A stretch of 64,000 nt of DNA from NCBI RefSeq assembly GCF_004027225.2, contig NC_044278.2:57157743-57221742 (forward strand). The letters are read 5' to 3'. The translations under genes and the position numbers were made by a program. Origin of the DNA: Strigops habroptila (Eukaryota > Chordata > Aves > Psittaciformes > Psittacidae). Under the pieces are notes generated by a model. It was given only the letters and a program-made list of their open reading frames with translations, had not been told where the DNA came from and ran no database searches. This document shows positions 11,453 through 25,616 of this stretch, in pieces. Numbering within the stretch: position 1 is the first letter of the stretch; each line of letters begins with the position of its first letter.

Positions 11453-14387
11453 CAAGACCGCTGAGATTTTAAGCAGGAAAACTAATAGCAAGGCCATGGT
11501 CTTGCAGTATAGACTATTATACACTCTTTAGGGCTAGAGATAATAGTTTCCTTTTTTCTCTTTTACGAAACAAGCAAGCAAAGGTTTTTCTACAGTATCT
11601 ATTCAACATGGTACCCCAGAACACACTAGGCTAACAAATCCTGTTCCTTCTCATCATCTTGTCTCTGGAAATTTGTTTGCTTGTTTTTAAAGTCATCATT
11701 ATGCCAACAATGGTAGAAAGGGCTGCTTCCAGGTTGTGAGATTCCATATTACCCTGCTTTCTCACGAAAGCTCAGTCTACAGTCAGATTGTCCTTACTGA
11801 GAACACCAACCTCAACTTCTGTTCCTGAGCCTTTTTTCTTCTTAGCTATACTCCCCCAAGAGGGTGGAGGGGGGAATAAAAGTAAGAAAACAGAAAAGGC
11901 ATTAATTCTCTTTAAGGATGGAGCTGGCTCCCAATGCAATGGAATAACAGAAGGAAATTGAGGACCACTGCCAGTATCTGCAGCAATGCCTCACCACCTC
12001 CTTCCCCCCTCACCCTCATTACTAGCATTACAGTACTTTCCAGAGGTTCTCACCAGTGAGCAGCCACACATGCAGAAGGAGCACATGTTTTGAAAAGACG
12101 TATAAGCAAAAAGTTGAAAAGATAAACTTTTTTTGCATCATTTTACAAAGCACAGCTAATGGACTTGGCCAAGGTTGTTCCACATGTTCACAGCAAAGCC
12201 AAATGCAGAAACTAGATTTCATTGTCTTGCTCACTAGATCATCAGACTTCCCTTCCAGTGCATCACAGTAGTAGGTTCATTTCTTCCAGCTAATTACCCT
12301 TTGTGGGTATTTTGATATGCTATGATAAAAGCACCGTTTGCTGCTGGGAAGACACCGATGTCTCAGTAGCATCTTGCACCCACCTCCACAAAGGCAGTTA
12401 GCAAAGCAAGCCGCAAGAGCCTGTGGGAAACCATTTCCTCCACACCACAAAAGTACATCTCTTCACTGAAATCACCTCCTCAAGTTACTGCTATAGCTAT
12501 GACCCAAGCAGTATGTATTTTTTTGTGTCTTGTAACAATCCAAAGATACATATTCTGCACTAGGAAGAGACTACAAACTGACAAGCTGCCTGTAACATAC
12601 TGCATGCACCCATTTCAGAGGGAAGTACTTCTGCACATCTAGTGAAAATGCACAAGACGACCTAAATGCCCATTTCCTCTTTATGGTCTGTTCTCAGCAG
12701 ATGAAACAGTAGACACTGAGAGACTAAGATCAGAGAAATCAGGTAAAACAAGAAAAATATATCTCATAGCAACAAAGACGTACTGACCAGATGAGACTAG
12801 TTTACGGACACTGCTGTGGCTCCTGTGTATACAGACATCAATGTATTTGCTGCATGCAAAGGTTTGCCTGGATAAGGACTCCCCAGATTGCAGTTGATGT
12901 CAGAGTAGTGTCAGCTGATCTTTTGGCAGCTGGCCTGCTCATATCTATCCACTTCTGTTCTCTTTCTCTTTAATGCTAACATCTGCCCGTGTTTTGCGTT
13001 GACAGAAAGGTCAGCAAGACCCTAATGATATATTAAACCCAATAATCAAGTGATGCACCCTTTGTAATTACCATGTGCTCGATCTCATTCCCCTTGTATT
13101 TAGAGCTCTGGTTTTTTTTTCTAAAAAGTGCAAGTGCAGAAACATCCGTAATCTCAAATCTTATGCGCATGCTATAGAGATCACTTAGGATAACAAAGAA
13201 AGCATGTCAGAAAACACCTAGTCTCTCCAGGCTTCCAAGAATATTAACATTTGTTTTAGCAATATAGATGCAAATTTCTGATTCCAAACAATCTTTGTTT
13301 TTCTCTACAATGCACAACTACCTCTCTGTTCAAACCAATGTGCCCCATTTCTTCACTCATACAATAATTTCAATTGAATATTGATCTGTGAATCCTAACA
13401 AAAGAGACACCCAAACGTAGGCATAAACTCGTTTTGAGGCAAGCATGTTACTGCACGACTTAAACATTATGGTCCCTTGCATTGTCTAACAAAATGCTAC
13501 ACTCTGGTGGGAATTGTCTATACCCACTCATTTTGCTCATTCAATACACTCTACACATTTTCTGAGTGAAGCTTTTCCTGTTGCCTTCCCAATGCAGAAC
13601 TTGCAGTCTCATGCTGGTCTTCGTGACCTATGACTGGTATGTTCTTCAAATGCCTAAGAAAGAACAACTGTCAATGCTGGAGAAAGTCGATGCAAAGAGT
13701 TATTGTTTTCTCAGTACCATCTGCTGCACTGGGTAAACTAAATCAAAAACCAGTAAAACTGAATGTAATGCTGGACAATCTTGATAATTGTTCTGCAATG
13801 TTTCTTATAAAATTTACTTTTCTTCATCTGCATGAAAAGATCTAATAAAAAATAAAAAAAAAAAGCCATGGTCAAACCATTTTTCTTCCTTCTCTCTCCA
13901 AATTCTTTATTTCTTCATTCCAAATAAATTATGTAACAATAAAATCAAAAAGAATTATCTGCAAGCTCACAGATTTTAAGCCACTACCTGTGAATCCAAC
14001 TTTTATTACTGGTGCACTGTAAATTATTTCCCAATTTAACTCTACCAAATATCAACAGGACCATTCAAAGATGAAGGTAATGTACATGTTGGATTGTGTA
14101 TCAGATCTCAGACCACTGGGAGCCTGAAGTGGAAAACACTTATTAAAAGTGTTGCTAATGGAAATGTTTCTGTCATGACTAATCTAAATTTTGACATTCA
14201 GAACTTAATTGACTTCATATCATTTGGGATTTTTCCTAAAATTAGGCCATGGAAAAAACCTCACAAAAAGTAGTACTTCAGTGGTTTCTAATGTGGTTTC
14301 AAAAAAACCTTAATGTTAAAGGCTGCATGTTTTATTCTAAGAACAGTCAACTACAAACCAGAAAACCTACATAGATAGTGAGAAGGC

Positions 14388-14417
14388 AAAAAATAAAATA
14401 AAATAAAAAAATAATAA
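14388..14417. repeat. (AAAAT)n microsatellite
   Basis: A run of AAAAT/AATAA units of about 30 bp. Confidence 0.85.
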
Positions 14418-17400
14418 TTCCACCAGTTATAATGTCTTTTTCTATTTATCTATTTATAGATCAGACGGTATATCAGACCTGTGAGTGGTTGCTTTGGATA
14501 TTTTTAATCAGTTTAATTTCATTCTGTATAATCCAGAAGTATGCATTGATATATTGCTGTATATATTTTTAGATTATTTGCACTGGTAAAAAGGTCTCAT
14601 TGCTTGGGACGTCTTGGGGACTAAAGGGGTATCACAGATTACGGACGTTTGCATCATACAGTATTTTGGGAAAAGACTAAGTCCTTGAATTTAAAGGGAA
14701 TTAGACCGGGTAGATAATAATTGAAGACATTGTATCATTTGTTTACCAGGTTTGATGCATTATTAGAATCCCATCAACTTTCTCTAATAACATTTGTGTG
14801 TCTGTATTAAGGAAGCATGATTAGTATTAGGGAATTATGATTAAATGGAAAACATTGGTACCTGCGCTACTTAAAGGCAATGTTTTGGTATCTATACCCT
14901 ATGATTCTACAAAGCCTTCATCCTCTCAATTTCCCATCAAATATATGGCATACATTTGTTCAGTTGTTGAACAGATTCATTTAAGTCACCAAACAATTCC
15001 AGCTATGCAGAAAAATGATGTGCATCGGTCCACATACAACATCTTGTTTATAGTTCAGCTCCACCAGTCTAAACTGGTAAGATTACTGGTAATATCCTTT
15101 TATAGTATACAGGCAGTAAACCACATATTTTCTACTACTCCTACTTCCACCTTCTTATAATTCTGTGATGTACTTCAGCTGTCTGGAATTGATGGCTACT
15201 CCTGCTCTTGCCTGATGAGACTTGCAGTGGTCACAGAATACAGGACTTGCCACCCTGCACCACTAGGAGCTGCAGCTGCCCTTCCCAGCCTTGGCTGGGC
15301 CACAGAGCTAAGGTTTCCTTGACATGGAGATGAGTTTGGTGAAAAGCACAGGTCTGTTGACAAGCTTTTTGCACCTGAGACAGGATAGAGAAAAAGCATG
15401 CATCTGGAGATGTGGGAAACAATAGGCCATGTCATCCTCATTACCTATTCTCCAGATCACCTCACAATTTTTAACCCAAAACAGAGGAAGGTATGGTTTC
15501 CCCTCCCTCTGGCTCATCAGTTTGGGTTTTTCTTGGGGGCATGGTACTGGGTGGTTGTAATTTGTCATTTTGGGTTTTTCAAAAGGAATAATGAAGCAGA
15601 AAGAAGCTGAGGCTCAGAGGCACAAGTTTCTAGGGCCCACCTCACTGAGCTGTAATGATTTTATTTATTACTTGCCTGACATTACCCAAAGAGTCTTGGG
15701 AACTGAATCTTAAGCTCCGATTAGTGCACTAAATAATACCTTTCATGGTATTATTAAGTAATTTTGGATAATGCTTAGTTATGGAAGGAAGATATCCATT
15801 TAAACCCCATCCAAATCTTGTGAGGTTGATTCTAATCAACATAGAGCTGTTTAAAGAACTATTTAATAAATGACAGTCACATTCCTAGAAAGGTGCACTC
15901 CAAAATGCATTCGTGTTTGCAAGTTGAGGATTTTAAACACTCATGAAATCATTTTAGAGTTAGAGAAGACACGCAGAAAAGAGCTGGCTATAAATACAAA
16001 ATCACCAATACAAGCATAAGTCATCAAGGCCCATAAAGACAGGTAGAACAAAAATACTTTGTTGATTTCTATAGTCCAAAATAGCATTAAATCTCTGTTG
16101 ATTTCTCTTGGGAAAAACAATTTTAATAACTCTCCATGAAAAGGATTCTGAAATAGAATACAGTATATTCATCTTTGCTGACTGCATCACGATTGAACGG
16201 AGACACCACGCTGAGCAACGAGAAAGACGACAGAGCCTTTATCTGTGTCAGTTCTTCAACACAATCCCAGTAAGAAATTCTCTCTCAAATACAAATAGCC
16301 ACTTTCAGCTTCAGAACCATCCATTTTGCTGGAGAAGCTGCGCAATAGTTCAGTGAGGAAATCACAAGTAAGGGTATGGAAACTACATGATCCACACCCA
16401 TAACTACGGAAAGACTCTTAAAATACACAGGCTGTAATTCAGTGTAACAGCTGTAGTTAAGATGGAAGAGGAAACGGACACATTAAAATTAAAGGAAGGC
16501 AAGTAAAAGCTATCTTCACATTAAAGCAGGTTCAAAAGTATGGGTGTCTTTCTTTTTACAGTGGGTCTAAAAAGGGGTAAGATGCAAGCAGCACCTGTTA
16601 GGCAGTGTTTCTAAATAGACCGCTTTTTTTAAGAGTTCATGTAATAGGCTGAAACCACAGAAATACTGGCCAAACACTATTTCAAAAGGACCTGAAGCTT
16701 TGTCAGCTTCATATAAATAAGCTTAAAGTTTATTTTTATAGACTATAATTTAGACAGCAGTTGATCAGTACAAGTCCTTTTTGTACAAAAATGGTGCATA
16801 TTTTTCTACCTGCTCCTTCCCCCCCACTTCTTTCTCCCAAAAAATAATTGATTGCAGGTTCAAAAAACATCATTGAGACCTGCCTGAGTCTTTTTACAAA
16901 TAGTAACAAACTTTGCATGAAATTGGTAGCAATTACAGCTTATGTAAGGGAGTGAGAAGGAAACAATCATTTTTTAACCTGCATAAAAATCTTTCCACAC
17001 AGCAAAGAAACATATTTTTGGTATTTTATTTATGATCTTTTGCTTTGTTTTTAAGAGAAGCCTTTTTAGCTTTAGTACTCCAATGTTCCATATCACTATG
17101 GCCTAAAACCCTGTAATTTAGGTACTAAAAAGAAGAAACACGGAGAGTTAAATTTTTCGTTGAAAAATCTCCCAGTAAGGGGAGAAAAAGAGGAAAAGTG
17201 AGAACTTCAAAAATTGCATTAAACAAATCTATTGATTCCTCCTACAGATGCAGCTAAACAGGAATAAAGGAATATTTAAGAACATGAATTAAAAAGTTGT
17301 GGCTTAAAATTCTGTAACGCCTCTGAGCTCTTTAATAGGTTAAAAATTACTACCATCCATGCATACCCCTTACATTCAATGTGGAGGCTGAAGAGGCTAT

Positions 17401-17419
17401 ATTAACAAGAATGTCCAGG

Positions 17420-17665
17420 TGTCCTGGGTTCAGCAGTAGCAGTATTCTTTCCCCTTGTTATTTCCCTTATCATTATTATCATTGGTGGTAGCAGTAGTGG
17501 TTTTGTATTATACCTTAGTTACTGGACTGTTCTTATCTCAAGCCGTGGGAGTTACATTCTTCCGATTCTCCTCCCCATCCCTCTGGGAGCGGGGGGAGGA
17601 AGAAGCAGGGGAATGAGCGAGCGGCTGCGTGGTTCTGGGTTACCAGCTGGGCTTAAACCATGGCA
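17420..17665 (+). mobile_element. Solo LTR of an avian ERVL/ERV3-type element, shortened, with 5-bp target duplication
   Basis: The segment begins TGTCCTGGGTTCAG and ends GGGCTTAAACCATGGCA, the start and end of a common bird LTR family. It is bounded by CCAGG on both sides (17415-17419 and 17666-17670), a perfect 5-bp target-site duplication. The 246-bp length is shorter than the full-length copies I recall. The part joining the first 25 bp to the TTATCATTATTATCATT region appears deleted. No retroviral coding sequence flanks it, so it is a solo LTR. Family assignment is from memory. Confidence 0.82.
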
Positions 17666-20600
17666 CCAGGAGAGTCAGAAAATGCACTGAATTCTCTACT
17701 TTCTCAGAAACAAGACAGGTAGGAGCGTGATTCAGAGCACCTAAGCTAAGTAGGAGCTAAGGGGCTAACTTACGTGTCAGGAATCACCTCTCTGAAGACA
17801 CTCACTTCTCTCTAAAACTGCAGAGAGGGTGAAGTCTGCTAGTGCTAATATGCCCCAATCAGGCCTACCAACAAATCAAAAAAGCCGCAGAAGTTAGACA
17901 GAAATGTTGCAGTGGCTTAAGTGCTAAAGTTAGAGAGACTATCCAGTAAAAGCAGAGCTCAAAATAGAACATAGGTGGGAAGAATTTGGCTGTGAGGTCT
18001 GATATGTTTTTAGAAGATGACAGACAGAAACAGGAAATGTCAGAGCTGGGGAATCAAGACTCTCAGCAAGGAAAAGATCGATGTTCCCATCCAGAGGATA
18101 TGAGTTCCAGTTAATATACCAACCTTTGAGCAGTTCCTAGTGTATGGTCTTGAAAGGAGAGAAGTTAATGGCACTGTGGTAGCTTCTTAATGGGGCAAAC
18201 TGGTTTAGAGAACAGGAAATGGAGAAGTGGTGGCAAAACTGCACGGCAAGTCATCTTAGGGGACAGCGTGGCAGGGCAAATCAAACAGCACCATTAACTA
18301 CGTGACGGAGAAAGATCCAAGGAGGTGGATTCAGAAGAGGAGTGATTCATGCGGAGGCTCAGGCACACATTTGTAAACTGCAAGCGTGAGCTGCCTGACT
18401 GACAGGCTGCTCAGAAGCAAACACATGAAAACGAGATGCCTGGGGAAGCTGTGACAGCAAAGAGAGAGAGAAGAGACAAAATGACTTGGGAAGAGATCCG
18501 GAAAGCTTTATAAAAGTTTTGTTGGTTTCCCCTGTTTTGAATTTAGGCAGAAGAGTTTTAAAGCAGTTAAGACTTTGCGGTACTTAACTGTGCTCATTCA
18601 CAGCAGTAAGGCCTCTTCCACAGACAGAGGAGTCTGAAGAGCCATGCAGACCTACCTCTGCAGGTTTGAATCTGGAAAAGAGTCCTAATCATGCTTTGAA
18701 CAATGGCATTTTCCAACATGAACCTATCACTCCTTGAAAGTTTGAGTCTGACTGGCAGGAACCCAAGTGAGACATTAAACCACACTACTCTATTATTAGA
18801 GGCTTCAAAGGTCGTTCCCTGAACCAAGCCTTCCTTGTTCAGTGGACTAACCATCTACAATCATGCAAAAAACTCCTCCATTAAAACAAGTGCTGCTTAA
18901 CATGAAGTATTTAAGGCCTGCTTAGCCTCTCAAATGCAATAAAGGCAAGAATAATTAATAAAGGAAAAGCAATACCATGCAAGCTTTCACTGCTTCAGGG
19001 ACCACAGATCAGAACCCCCTAGCCTGCCATTAAGCAATGCTCAAAGGCTTAGGTAGTGAAGCTGCAATACAGTTACCCAAATCCTCCATGGTCCCTGAGC
19101 ATGCTGTAGCTCAGTTACACAGAACACACGATATGTTGAGCTGTTTCAGGCCACCCATCCCTGAAACTCCTGGACTTTTGGCTCATGATAGAAATACTCC
19201 TTTATACTCACTACAGCTTTCTCCAAATGTCGCACTGCCGATTGGCTCTAGCACCATTTTTCAGATTCTGTGGCACTGACAGAAAAGTCAAGAAGAAGAA
19301 AAATATCAGTAACTCCAGAAGAACTGCTGTGCAGAGCCTCCACAGAAGATTACAGCATAGCCGGCAAGCCTGGAAAGGTACCATGGCAGGTTTGGCCTCT
19401 AATACTGCAGAAGCCATGCATCCACAGAAAAAGGAGAAATAGTACTGCAAAGTTTAAGCCTCCTATGATACTCTGTTAACAACACCCTGAAATTTATAAC
19501 ACACCTAGCCTGAAGCAGTTGCCTTTATTGTCACCTTACTTCAAGTCTACACACTGTTCGTTGTACTATAAGAAGCTACCTCATATAGAGTCTTCTTGAG
19601 AAGATGGATGACAAATACAGGAGGCAGGGATAACTATCAGGACTGCTTCTTCACATCTTGGAAATTTTGGGGACTGCTTATACTCCTTTTTCCATCAGAT
19701 ATCTTCTACTTGTCAGTTTTCGCACAGTACAAAGAGCAGTGAAAGAATGTGGGGGAAAGGGGAGAGAGAAAAAGAGAGAGAGCGCGCAGTATTATGGTAT
19801 TCCAGTCTCAGCCTTTCCAGCCTCAGTTTCTAAACACTAAAGGCAGTAACAGCTGAAGTACAAAGCAAATCTGGTTTGGATGCAACGCTGTGGAAAATAA
19901 AGCACCAGTGAGATTGAAAAACTGTCTTTAGCTCACATAACACTCAACATACCCCAATTTGTGTCCTTAAGCAGACCAGCCCTAGTTTTTCAAAATGGCC
20001 TAAAATTAATCCCAGCTAGATATGAGCCACTAGATAGCATCTTTAGCATTCAATCTGGAGAGCACTGAGAGCAGCTGGTGCAGAGCAGGATGTCTCTAAA
20101 CTAATCTCTTAACTGCTATCAAGTCCAGAGCGCTCCTACTGTCATCTGCAAGCACAAAAATGAGACAATTCAGGAAATTACTGTTACTCCTTTTTCTCTC
20201 CCCTCAATACCTCAAGCCTGAGAGCTAACAACCCTAATAAGAAAAGGAACAAAAAGGCAAAAGAAAAAAAAAGACAAAACCATTTTTCAGATAAGTAATT
20301 AAACTGGTATGTCTTACTTTAGACAGAGACTACACAGTGAAACATCCAAACAGTATTCAATCTCTTGTAAAGTTTCTATCTTGTTACCAGTTTGAACAAA
20401 CAAATTATAACCTATTTTCGCAGCACACAGCCTGACATACGGGTGCTGAAGAGTGAGCCTTGTATGCTTGGGGCTAATTAAAGATAATGTTCCACTCAGG
20501 CACACATGCACCACAATCAAGCACTTACCTTTCTTAGCAGTAAAAACACAAGATCAATCAGGTAGTTTTTTAGCCATTTTGCTCTGTTTTGCCAAGTCTC

Positions 20601-21180
20601 TTTTGCCGCCCTTCAAATGATTAAAATAGAGCTGCCATAAAATCATTCAGAGCTAATTACCTACTTGAAAAATATGCCTATAGGTAGCTGTAATTTTTAA
20701 AAGTAAAGGCAGGAATGGTTTTCTCCTGGCATTCTTTTAAGCACTGTAGAATTCGTGCCAAAGAAATGACTCTTGTATTTACAAGAAATCTTTTAATACA
20801 TTTCTTGAAGAAATGACACTTAGAACATGAAGCTACACAGGCTACAAAACTTGATCTCTTTAGATTAAGTTCAGCAAATATGTTAAGCTGAACAGACCTA
20901 TCCATCTTACTGCACAGGTCCATATTCATCCACATCTGACTTAAGGCTGCACTGGAAGACTGAAGATCAAACCAAGGAAAGGGATGTTTGCAAGGAAAAT
21001 TAGGGCAGAAAAGCACCTTAGGATGAAACGACTAGGAGAAGCATTACATTGACAAGATATACCCTCTCTCATTGTCTTGTCCTGAGGCTGGGGCAGGGCC
21101 ATAAGTTTTAAAGCAGTTATGGACCTCTATAGTGGACCAGGAATTATAAACTGTGTGATATTCATAGGTAACTAACAGTT

Positions 21181-21305
21181 GGGGGGGGGGGTGGGGTGGA
21201 GAGGGGTGGTGCTGTTGTTTGCTTGGTTGGGGTTTTGGGGGGGGGGGGGGGGGGGGGGGTTGGTGTGTTGTGGGGTGTTTTTTGGTTTTTGGGGGTTTTT
21301 TAAGG
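21181..21305 (+). repeat. G-rich tract with 23-bp poly-G
   Basis: Eleven Gs at 21181-21191, several GGGG blocks, 23 consecutive Gs at 21237-21259, then GT-rich sequence with further GGGG and GGGGG runs. Cytosine is nearly absent throughout. Confidence 0.97.
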
Positions 21306-24300
21306 AATATTGGTTGGAATCAAAATAGCATAACACAATCTTAGACACATGTAAAGCACTGATGTGAAAGACAGAAAAACCTTTTTTTGGCTCAGAAGAC
21401 TTGCCTGTCGCAATCAGATATTCTACATTTATGGCTATGAAGATAAAAGCTCAGGATCAAAGTGCTGAAGTTTAACCAGTTATAACACATCAGCTGAACC
21501 CCAGCAAACACAAAGCAAAGCCACTGCTTAACCTTGCTCCACTGTAAACTGCACAGATACATAACCCTAAATCTGCAGCGAGCTAAGAATATGCCTGCAT
21601 AAGATTACTACTGCTATATGCTGGCCTGTTACACATCAGCAACAGGGTGAGGAGTCTGGTCCTCAAGTCACTGACCTGAATAGACAAAATCAGCCCAAAT
21701 ACATCTTTGACAAGCTAGATGGCTTGCAGATCAAGGGCTGCTGAAGCCATGAAGGAAGAATACCTTTTCACACATCATACCATCCCTGCAAGAGACTGTT
21801 GCATGGTGAGTATAACAGTAACACATATAAAGAAGACAGGAGATAGGTCAGTCTATACTGGACACCACCCTAAATTTTCTGTATGTTGCAAGTTCCTAGT
21901 AATGTTTCTTTTGGCTCTTGGCAACGAACTTTTGCTTTTTCTTCACAATCATGGAAAAACCGAGCTGGTTCCCTCCATAACAACAGTGCTTTTCTCTCAG
22001 AGGAACACCATCAGTGTGAGACTTTCTCCTAAAAAGACACAGGCATCTCCTGTGCATTGCTACATTCCAGGGTGCTCTTTACTCAAGTTAGTCCTGCCCT
22101 CTGACTCTATAGCCCTATATCCACAAGCAAAGCCACCTCTTCTTCTCCCTCTAGTAACTCCTTTCAATTTGTTTTTAAAAAATGCTTAAACTGGTTTTCC
22201 CTACGGTTATAGGCAATTTCTTTAACAGAACTTATTTAAAACATTGACTCCTTATTCTAAGTCAGATTAACTCCTTATTCTGCAAGTAACTTCACTGATG
22301 TCAGTAAAACACGCTCAGCACAAGAAAAGCACCAATGCTCGACTTCATGCTGTTTTAAGTATGTAGGACTGGGGGACACACAGAAAGAATTCGGTTTCCC
22401 AAAGTGAGAGTTTTGTGCCTCTCAGCACAGCTGCCAAAGAGGGGAAATCCAATATGTGTTATCAATCATGCGTGTCTCAAGTGTCTTGTGCAAATTTGTC
22501 CCCTTTAGAAAATAGCTGGGAAGCACTAATCAATAAGTGTACATAACTCTGAATTGCTTCACTTTGCGTATGGCTGAAATATTCCATTTAGCAATGAATA
22601 AAAAAGAAAAAAAAAAGACCAGAGGATCTTTGGGTACACAAGGTGCATCAAAAGGAGAGATTAGCAAAGCCTAGCAGGTCTGTGATCCACATTTCTGAGG
22701 GGTTTTTGACAGGTATAAACAAAAGTGACAGCAAAGCTGAAGAATCTCTACTGTAAAATGTAGACTACTTCAGAAATTCTTAGCAACTGCTTCCTTGTTT
22801 CATGCTTCAGCAAAACCACTTTAAATATTCTAGTGACACAAATTAAAAGCATTAAGAAAACAAAAAGTATTTAACTTAGCAGAGACCCCAAGGTCCTGTG
22901 ACTACAGCTATTGACTGCAGATAGCAATCCCCAAGTCCCATCTGAAATCTGTCGGTGCTTTAGACTGGATTGCACCTGTTATCCCCATAACTCCTCAGCA
23001 GAAAGAACTCATGCCGCTAACGTGTCAAGTAATTTCTCACCTTTTTGCTACAAGACTTTCTAACGTGCCTACCTGTAGAAGCCCAAGCAGGCTGGTTCAA
23101 GCCAGATTGGTGCTGGTTTCACCAGTAAAACCTGCAGGAAAAAGCAATGTGAATCAGTCTTTCACTGCCATCCTATTTCCAACAGCAGACTCTCATCCCT
23201 CAGAGTGCAGACAACTGGGTTGAAGCCTAGACAAATAAGAGTGCACTTACAAATAAGAACAGCCCTTACAAAAACAGTAATGCTGATGCAAACAAGCACA
23301 TCCTGTTTCAGCTGGTTTCCAACAGTTCCCTAAAAACTTCTTAACTGTGCTTAAACTACATTTAGCTACCACCTTTGTATTTTGCATTCCACTAATAATT
23401 CCAAAGGACTGCAAGTAGAAAGGAGAGACTGAAGCTAAAGCAGGGCTTTTCTATTCCCCAAAGGAGCAACGTGCAGCCACTCCAACTCTCACCTGCAACA
23501 GCTAAACCTTTAGGACTTTGTTGATGAACCAGAACATGATGCCATTTTATTTAAAAGAAATTCCTTTTGTCACCTAAAACCAAACAGCTACAAGTTCTAG
23601 TAGTATTTCTGTTTTCTTTACATTGTTATCTTTCCTTATGTTTGCTTGTCCTATTTCAAACTTTTTGGGATTTACATTCCAAGAGGGAAGAACAAGTCAA
23701 TCAAAAATTACTTTCAGTGGTCCACTAGAAGATTTTTCTTCTTTATTTATGCACACTGTAAGAGGGAAATACACATAATACAGACTTTTTTATGATGATG
23801 AACAACATGTATTTTGTCTGTTCACAAGATTAGTTACAAATTATTTCCCTCCTCTTCAATCTATTTCACTTTGAAGTTCTACCTTTTCAGGAGCAGTTAT
23901 TACACAGTAAAATCATTCAGGTGAGAAATTCAGGTAAAATGCAAATCATGGAACAAAACACTGTACTTAAGACAAAATAAACAGCAAAATGGGTATAAAC
24001 AAATACTATGACTTTCCATCATTAATAGCTATAGAAGTCTAAATGCACACTGCAATGGTCAGATGTTCACTGTAGATTTTCCTTAGATTGCATGATTTTA
24101 AAGGCAGAAACGTAAGGCTACAGGACCATGACTTAACACAAGAAGGTGGCCTTTTCCTGTACAACGGATGACATCTGCTACCTAAAACTACAGGGAGTGC
24201 TGATCATGAGACTTTCAGGTTTGATTGCCTGTAACCACAAGCAATAACCACAGTAGGAAGTCAGCTAATGAACTTGCCGCAAATGTAACAATAGCTACCT

Positions 24301-24880
24301 AGACAAAATTATGAGGCTGTTTTAAATAACATTATCCTTCCTTCCTGCAATACTTAGATTTTCTGCTGCTGCAAAAAGTTACAGATGTTTTTTTCATCTC
24401 TAGTCTCTAAAATTTTCACAGAACTAAAGATTTGATCCCACATCCACTGATGTCAGAGGGAGAGACAAATCAGACCATAAAGACAGGAAAATATCCAGGT
24501 TGCAAAAGGTCTGTTCAGACCAATTTAGTGTTTGGCTCTAGCAGTTTTTAATGACACCGAGAAGAGCCAAGAACAGAGACTCCCTAAGCTGGAGACTTGG
24601 CAGGTATCATAAGCAAAGACAAGGATGGGTTTTGTGTAGTCTTCATTCTCTGTGTACCTATCATCCTGAAGCCCATTCACACACTGCAACCTATTTATGC
24701 TCCCATAAAAAAATAGAACTTGAAATTCTTTCTTAAAACAGGAAAAAAAAACCCAAAACCAACCAACTGTAAAATCCTAAATCTCTTCATCCTGTCTTCT
24801 GTTACCTACAGATTTTGTTTGTTGTCCCTATTTACTTGAATATATGACCAATACAGCCATAAAGCCAAATTTAGCAGTTT

Positions 24881-24914
24881 GTGTATATATATGTGTATTA
24901 CATACATATATAAG
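24881..24914. repeat. TA-rich microsatellite
   Basis: Imperfect TA/TG dinucleotide repeat of about 34 bp. Confidence 0.85.
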
Positions 24915-25117
24915 TTTGCATGTTTGTAAATGTTTCTCACCCATAGATGTGTATACAAACACGTATTTCTGAGCAGAAAACAATCTACGGATGTCTCATT
25001 TATTGGCTTTCTCTGTGCCCTTAGCCAAAAAATAATAAATGTAGGTTCCCAGAACTTTATCTTACCCAACTCTGTCATTATTCCATCAAGTTCAAAGAGG
25101 AAAGCAGCCAACAGGTC

Positions 25118-25136
25118 AAAATAAATAAATAAATAA
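25118..25136. repeat. (AAAT)n microsatellite
   Basis: Nearly five AAAT units. Confidence 0.9.
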
Positions 25137-25382
25137 CCAACCCATAATATTTTGATTGGCCTTTTCATTGGTTTTGGAGAACTCCTGAATGACACACTGC
25201 TCAAGAGACAGCTACCAATTGTTTTCTGTTTCACTGAAATTAAAAGCCAATTTTAAGGATCGCAACAATTCTGTCCAGAAGATAAATTATCATAAAAAAA
25301 TTACTGTCATGAGTTGTGCACTTTTTTATACTTCATTTTCTTTGAGCAATAAGAAGGCATTCATTTTTAGATTAGATTTTTA

Positions 25383-25616
25383 GGTTTAGATTAGATATCA
25401 GGAAGAAATTCTTCACGAAGAGAGTGGTGAGGCACTGGCACAGGGTGCCCTGAGAAGTTGTACATGCCCCATTCATCCCTGGCAGTGTTCAAGGCCAGGT
25501 TGGACAGGGCTTTGAGCAACCTGGTCTAGTGGAAGGTGTCCCTGCTCACGGCAGGGGGCTGGAACTAGATGAGCTTTAAGCTTTCTTCCAACCCCAACCA
25601 TTCTGTGTTTCTACGA
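25383..25616 (+). mobile_element. CR1 LINE 3' fragment (sense)
   Basis: About 234 bp from TTTAGATTAGATATCAGG through CTGGTCTAGTGGAAGGTGTC and GGGGCTGGAACTAGATGA to a degenerate ATTCTGTG tail. Several internal substitutions suggest moderate age. Confidence 0.92.

Larger units (their letters stand above)
9761..17414. other. Non-coding region
   Basis: Only low-complexity tracts (11.34 and 14.39 kb) are seen. No exon, RNA gene or recognisable transposon. Confidence 0.7.
17671..25382. other. Non-coding region
   Basis: Holds the G-rich tract at 21.2 kb and two microsatellites near 25 kb. A 156-codon plus-strand frame at 21719-22189 shows no family features and is not called. Confidence 0.7.

Noticed and set aside
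21719-22189. 156-codon plus-strand frame
   Set aside because: Mixed composition without motif or family resemblance. One frame of this size is expected by chance in 64 kb of two-strand sequence.
24806-25234. 142-codon minus-strand frame with FDLLAAFLFELDGIMTELG next to a GTAAGAT donor
   Set aside because: No acceptor precedes it: the upstream sequence is an (AAAT)n microsatellite. The rest of the frame reads through a TA repeat.
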